This document shows positions 5,374-8,208 of a stretch of 8,208 nt of DNA, in pieces. The translations under genes were made by a program, and so were the position numbers. This stretch comes from Actinomycetes bacterium (GTDB lineage Bacteria; Actinomycetota; Actinomycetes; Actinomycetales; Cellulomonadaceae): the NCBI GenBank assembly GCA_023390875.1, contig JAEWCA010000194.1, forward strand, positions 1 through 8,208, in the 5' to 3' direction. How positions within the stretch are numbered: position 1 is the first letter of the stretch; every line of letters starts with the position of its first letter. The notes under the pieces were generated by a model, which was given only the letters and a program-made list of their open reading frames with translations, searched no databases and had not been told where the DNA came from.

Positions 5374-6383
5374 CGGGTCTCTCCTCTGACAGGGGCGGGG
5401 GTGGTACGGATGACCGGGGCGGGCACCCCGGGCGGGACGTGGGCTGGTCGGGCGTGCGGGACGACACCGGCGGGTGCCGTCCGTGGGACTGCCCCGGTGA
5501 CGGGGCCGCGGGCGGTGGGCAGGACTATGGGGATCGGCGCGGTCCCGGTGAGCCCCCACGCGGGGACGCGCGGGACGGCCCGGTACACGGCGCCCCGCTC
5601 GAGGGGGACGCGCTCCCAGCCGTCGTCGACGCCGATGGTGGTCTCGGCGGCGCCGAGCACGAGGAACCCGCCGGGGCGGATCGCGGCGAGCACGTGCTCG
5701 AGCACCTGCCGCTTGACCGGCAGGTCGAAGTAGATGAGCACGTTGCGCAGGAACACCACGTCGAACTGGCCGCCGAACGCGGGCGCCTCGAGCAGGTTGT
5801 GGCGCAGGAACGTCACCTGGCGGCGCAGCTGCTCGCGGACCCGCCAGCCGTTGCCGTCGGCGTCGAAGTAGCGCACGAGCATCGCCGACGGCAGGCCGCG
5901 GTTGGTCTCGATGCGGGAGTACTCGCCCGCGGCGGCCCGTTCGAGGACCGCGTTGTTGAGGTCGCTCGCGACGATCTCCACGGCCGTCTCGGGCCCGACG
6001 CAGTCGGCGAGCGTCATCGCGATCGAGTACGGCTCCTGGCCCGTCGAGCAGGCGGCGGACCACACGCGCAGCCGCGGCAGGGACCCGTCCTCGCCGCGCA
6101 GCGCGGGCACGATGTGCTCGGTGAGCACCCGGAACGGCGTGCCGTCGCGGAAGAACGACGTCTCGTTGGTGGTGAGCGCCTCGACGACGGCCTGCACGCA
6201 GGCCGGGCGCTCGTGCGCACGCAGGGCGCGGACGTACGCGTCGACCTTGTCGTGCCCCGAGTCCTTCGCGAGCGGCTGCAGGCGGCCCTCGACGAGGTAC
6301 TCCTTGCCGGCGTCGAGCTGGATGCCGGCGCGGCGCTGCACGAGGTCGGCGACGTAGGCGAACACGTCGGGTGACAGGCTCAT
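5370..6383 (-). CDS. cheR: CheR chemotaxis protein methyltransferase with long C-terminal tail
   Basis: Transfers methyl groups from S-adenosylmethionine to glutamates of MCP receptors, opposing CheB for adaptation. The helical N-terminal domain runs to about residue 80 and ends in TTNETSFFRD (71-80). The SAM-binding domain shows VWSAACSTGQEPYSIAM (107-123), ASDLNN (139-144) and FLRNVLIYF (211-219). The usual CheR fold ends near residue 270 (GAVYRAV). After that comes an extra tail of about 67 residues that is rich in Pro, Ala, Val and Arg and has little other sequence complexity, making the protein 337 residues against the usual 270-290. The tail could be a flexible linker or docking segment; nothing in it is recognisable. 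The start at ATG 6383 overlaps the cheB stop by ATGA. Confidence 0.95.
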   Translation of the reverse strand: MSLSPDVFAYVADLVQRRAGIQLDAGKEYLVEGRLQPLAKDSGHDKVDAYVRALRAHERPACVQAVVEALTTNETSFFRDGTPFRVLTEHIVPALRGEDGSLPRLRVWSAACSTGQEPYSIAMTLADCVGPETAVEIVASDLNNAVLERAAAGEYSRIETNRGLPSAMLVRYFDADGNGWRVREQLRRQVTFLRHNLLEAPAFGGQFDVVFLRNVLIYFDLPVKRQVLEHVLAAIRPGGFLVLGAAETTIGVDDGWERVPLERGAVYRAVPRVPAWGLTGTAPIPIVLPTARGPVTGAVPRTAPAGVVPHARPAHVPPGVPAPVIRTTPAPVRGETR

Positions 6384-7480
6384 CGCGTCGCACCCCCCGC
6401 CGTCGCGAGCTCGAGGACCTGCTCGACCGCGGCCGGGATCTCGGCCATCGGCAGCACCTGGTGCGCGAGGCCCGCGGTCGCGACCGCGCCGGGCATCCCC
6501 CACACCACGCTCGACGCCTCGTCCTGCACCAGGACGGTGCCGCCCGCCTGCACGACGTCCTCGCAGCCGGTGCGGCCGTCGGCGCCCATGCCCGTGAGGA
6601 CCACGGCGAGCACCTCGCCGCGCACCGCACGCACCGCGGAGCGGAACAGCGCGTCGACCGACGGGCGGCAGAAGTTGATGGGGGCGTCGTCCGTGATGCC
6701 GGCGCGCAGGACGCCCGTGTGGGTGTCCACGACGAGGTGGTGGTCGCCCGGGGCGACGTACACGTGGCCGGGCAGCAGCTCCTGGTCGGCGACCGCCTCG
6801 TGCACGCGCGCCGGTCCGACGCGGTCGAGCCGGGCGGCGAGCTGGCGCGTGAACACGGGCGGCATGTGCTGCACGACGAGCACGGGCACCGGCGGCGGCG
6901 CCGTGAACGAGCTGAGCAGCCGCGACAGCGCGTCCGGTCCGCCCGTCGAGGAGCCGACGAGCACGAGCTTGACGCCGTGCCGCGTCGCGTCGTCGCGGAC
7001 GACGACCTCGGCGCGCTCCGGGCGCTTCGCGCGCGGCACCGGCAGGTCCGACGGGGTCTCCGCGGCCGCCTCGCGCGGCACGAGCGCGACGATGCGCGGG
7101 ATCAGGTCCTTCGCGACCTGCGCGAGGCCCTCGCGCACGCTGCCCATGCCGGTCGGCTTCGTCACGTAGTCGGTCGCGCCCGCCGCGAGCGCGTCCAGCG
7201 TCGCCGCGGCGCCGCGCTCCGTGAGCGTGGAGAACATGATGACGGGCATCTGGTGACCGGCCGCGCGCAGCGCCCGGACCGCGCCGATGCCGTCGAGCTC
7301 GGGCATCTCGACGTCCATCGTCACGAGGTCGGGACGCAGCTGCTCGACCTTGCCCTGCGCGAGCCGGCCGTTCGGCGCCCAGCCCACCACGTCGATCCGC
7401 GGGTCCGCGGACAGGACGTCGCTGACGATGCGCCGCACCACGACGGAGTCGTCGACCACGAGCACCCGGATCGGCATCAT
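6380..7480 (-). CDS. cheB: CheB protein-glutamate methylesterase/glutaminase
   Basis: Removes methyl groups from MCP glutamates and deamidates receptor glutamines when phosphorylated by CheA. The 366-residue protein has an N-terminal receiver domain with D10-D11, the phosphoacceptor D56 in TMDVEMPELDG and K108 in YVTKP. A charged linker (about 135-168) follows. The C-terminal esterase domain has the catalytic serine S178 in GSSTGGP, histidine H205 in VVQHMP and aspartate D301 in GMGADG. All key residues are intact and the length is typical. The start is the first of two adjacent ATGs (7480). It overlaps the stop of the upstream binding-protein gene by ATGA, with only a G-run as a weak ribosome binding site, so translation is probably coupled to that gene. 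Confidence 0.96.
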   Translation of the reverse strand: MMPIRVLVVDDSVVVRRIVSDVLSADPRIDVVGWAPNGRLAQGKVEQLRPDLVTMDVEMPELDGIGAVRALRAAGHQMPVIMFSTLTERGAAATLDALAAGATDYVTKPTGMGSVREGLAQVAKDLIPRIVALVPREAAAETPSDLPVPRAKRPERAEVVVRDDATRHGVKLVLVGSSTGGPDALSRLLSSFTAPPPVPVLVVQHMPPVFTRQLAARLDRVGPARVHEAVADQELLPGHVYVAPGDHHLVVDTHTGVLRAGITDDAPINFCRPSVDALFRSAVRAVRGEVLAVVLTGMGADGRTGCEDVVQAGGTVLVQDEASSVVWGMPGAVATAGLAHQVLPMAEIPAAVEQVLELATAGGATR

Positions 7481-7932
7481 GCGCGCCCCCCGGTCCGTGC
7501 ACCCAGCAGCGTGCGCACCGACGCGACGGTCCGCTGGGCCTGGCTGTCGGGCTCGTGCGCGACGACGGGGACGTGGGCCGTCTCGGCCATCGCCAGCACC
7601 TCGGTCAGCACGGCGTCGTCGACCGCGCCCACGACGAGCGCGTCCGCGCCGTCGTCGAGCATCGCGCGCACCTGAGCCACCTGAGTCCCGGGGTCGTCCC
7701 CCGCGTAGTCCGTCCGGACCCCGAACCCCGCCGACGTGAGGCGGTGCGTGAGGTCCTCGCCGTCCGCACGGTCGTGCGGTCCGGCACTGCTGGGCAGGGA
7801 GATCCCGACGAGCTGCGTGTCGGCCAGCCGGGCCGCAGCCTCCGGCGACATGGCTCCCCCGCCGTGCTGCCCCGCGAACGCGGCCGCGACGGCGACGGCG
7901 CCGAGCGCCGCACATGCCCCTCGTCGTGACAT
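7477..7932 (-). CDS. Secreted half-size sugar-binding protein (N-terminal lobe of a ChvE/XylF-type periplasmic binding protein)
   Basis: A 151-residue protein. Residues 1-22 look like a signal peptide: arginines at 3-4, an alanine-rich hydrophobic core, then AFAGQ. There is no lipobox cysteine at the expected place. Residues 41-128 match the first lobe of ChvE/XylF-type sugar-binding proteins: LVGISLP, ADGEDLTHRLTSAGF, the DYAGDDPGTQVAQVRAML block, DALVVGAVD, LTEVLAMAE and VPVVAHE. In the full family this lobe is followed by about 200 residues forming the second lobe and the hinge. Here only about 22 residues follow before the stop, and cheB starts in the overlap, so the second lobe is absent. 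It may be a reduced sensor partner for the neighbouring MCP or a degraded gene. The start at 7932 has AAGGAG 6 nt upstream. Codon use matches the operon. Confidence 0.75.
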   Translation of the reverse strand: MSRRGACAALGAVAVAAAFAGQHGGGAMSPEAAARLADTQLVGISLPSSAGPHDRADGEDLTHRLTSAGFGVRTDYAGDDPGTQVAQVRAMLDDGADALVVGAVDDAVLTEVLAMAETAHVPVVAHEPDSQAQRTVASVRTLLGARTGGRA

Positions 7933-7938
7933 CCCTGT

Positions 7939-7944
7939 CTCCTT
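7939..7944 (-). promoter_or_regulatory. Ribosome binding site of the half-size binding protein
   Basis: AAGGAG on the minus strand lies 6 nt before ATG 7932. The strong site argues that the truncated gene is still translated. Confidence 0.7.
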
Positions 7945-7986
7945 CGTGTCCGCGAGGTCGTCCGTGACCCGCGGTGACGTCGTGCC

Positions 7987-8010
7987 CGGGGGCGCCCGCA
8001 GGCGCCCCCG
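7987..8010 (-). terminator. GC-rich hairpin just after the MCP stop (candidate terminator or attenuating stem)
   Basis: A perfect 10-bp stem (GGGGGCGCC/GGCGCCCCC plus one closing C-G pair) with a 4-nt loop starts 7 nt downstream of the MCP stop codon on the minus strand. No T-run follows. It could end most MCP transcripts and lower expression of the downstream chemotaxis genes, or only protect the upstream mRNA. No promoter could be recognised between it and the next gene, so some read-through is likely. Confidence 0.55.
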
Positions 8011-8017
8011 CGCAGGA

Positions 8018-8208
8018 CTAGTAGGTGAACGACGCGACGCGCTCGCGCAGATCGTTCGACATCCGGGCGAGCTCCTGGACCGAGTCCCCCATCTGCGTGA
8101 GGACCTGCGAGCTCGTCGCCGCCGACGTGGCGACGCCGGTGATGTTCGTGGCGATCTCGCCCGAGCCCGTCGCGGCCTCGATGACACCGCGCGACATCTC
8201 GTTCGTGG
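8018..8208 (-). CDS. Methyl-accepting chemotaxis protein, C-terminal end (partial)
   Basis: The minus-strand frame enters from the right edge and ends with TAG at 8018-8020, giving the final 62 residues of a chemoreceptor. TNEMSRGVIEAATGSGEIATNI is the descending arm of the signalling coiled coil near the second methylation region. It is followed by a Ser/Thr/Ala-rich segment and ELARMSNDLRERVASFTY, the usual ending of actinobacterial MCPs in which a helix finishes in a short FxY-type tail. The ligand-binding part, membrane helices, HAMP domain and hairpin tip lie outside the window. There is no NWETF-type CheR-docking pentapeptide at the end. It is the first gene visible in the chemotaxis operon and is separated from the next gene by 85 bp containing a strong hairpin. 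Confidence 0.9.
   Translation of the reverse strand, partial: TNEMSRGVIEAATGSGEIATNITGVATSAATSSQVLTQMGDSVQELARMSNDLRERVASFTY

Noticed and set aside
5364..6374. Plus-strand open frame opposite cheR
   Set aside because: The minus strand carries all CheR motifs; the plus-strand translation is a shadow without recognisable features.
7477..7560. Frameshift that would restore the second lobe of the binding protein
   Set aside because: The bases after the stop encode the intact N-terminus of CheB with its Asp pair and phosphoacceptor, so there is no room for a second lobe.

Overview
The window looks like chromosome of a motile, very GC-rich actinobacterium. Third codon positions are almost all G or C, GTG starts are common, and two genes appear to use leaderless TANNNT promoters. 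The CheX-type chemotaxis operon and the MCP C-terminus would suit a Cellulomonas-like genus of the Micrococcales; this placement is an inference from gene content, not a database result.

Left part (1-3636, all + strand): a loose row of cell-surface and accessory genes. It opens with the C-terminal end of a low-molecular-weight protein tyrosine phosphatase (Wzb type). Next comes a polyprenyl-phosphate sugar phosphotransferase that would start exopolysaccharide or glycan repeat units on the undecaprenyl lipid. Then follow a two-helix DUF2530-like membrane protein, a stand-alone Imm10-like immunity protein with foreign-looking codon use, and galE (UDP-glucose 4-epimerase). GalE supplies sugar nucleotides, so it fits functionally with the sugar transferase. 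The phosphatase fits as the usual regulatory partner of exopolysaccharide machinery.

Right part (3641-8208, all - strand): a chemotaxis operon. In transcription order it holds the end of a methyl-accepting chemotaxis protein, a short secreted protein made of only the N-terminal lobe of a sugar-binding protein, cheB, cheR, cheY, cheX, a second cheY and a second CheX/CheC-like gene. Five of the junctions are ATGA stop/start overlaps, so the chain is translationally coupled. CheR and CheB set receptor methylation. The two CheY proteins carry the phosphoryl signal. CheX and the CheX-like protein are candidate CheY-P phosphatases that replace CheZ. No cheA, cheW or cheD lies in the window; they are presumably further upstream on the - strand.

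The two parts converge at 3637-3640 with only 4 bp between the stop codons. No gene-free stretch exceeds about 145 bp. The observations most worth following are the half-size binding protein inside the chemotaxis operon, the repeated cheY-cheX module, the orphan immunity protein, and the repeat-rich control region in front of galE. No RNA genes, CRISPR arrays or insertion sequences were seen.
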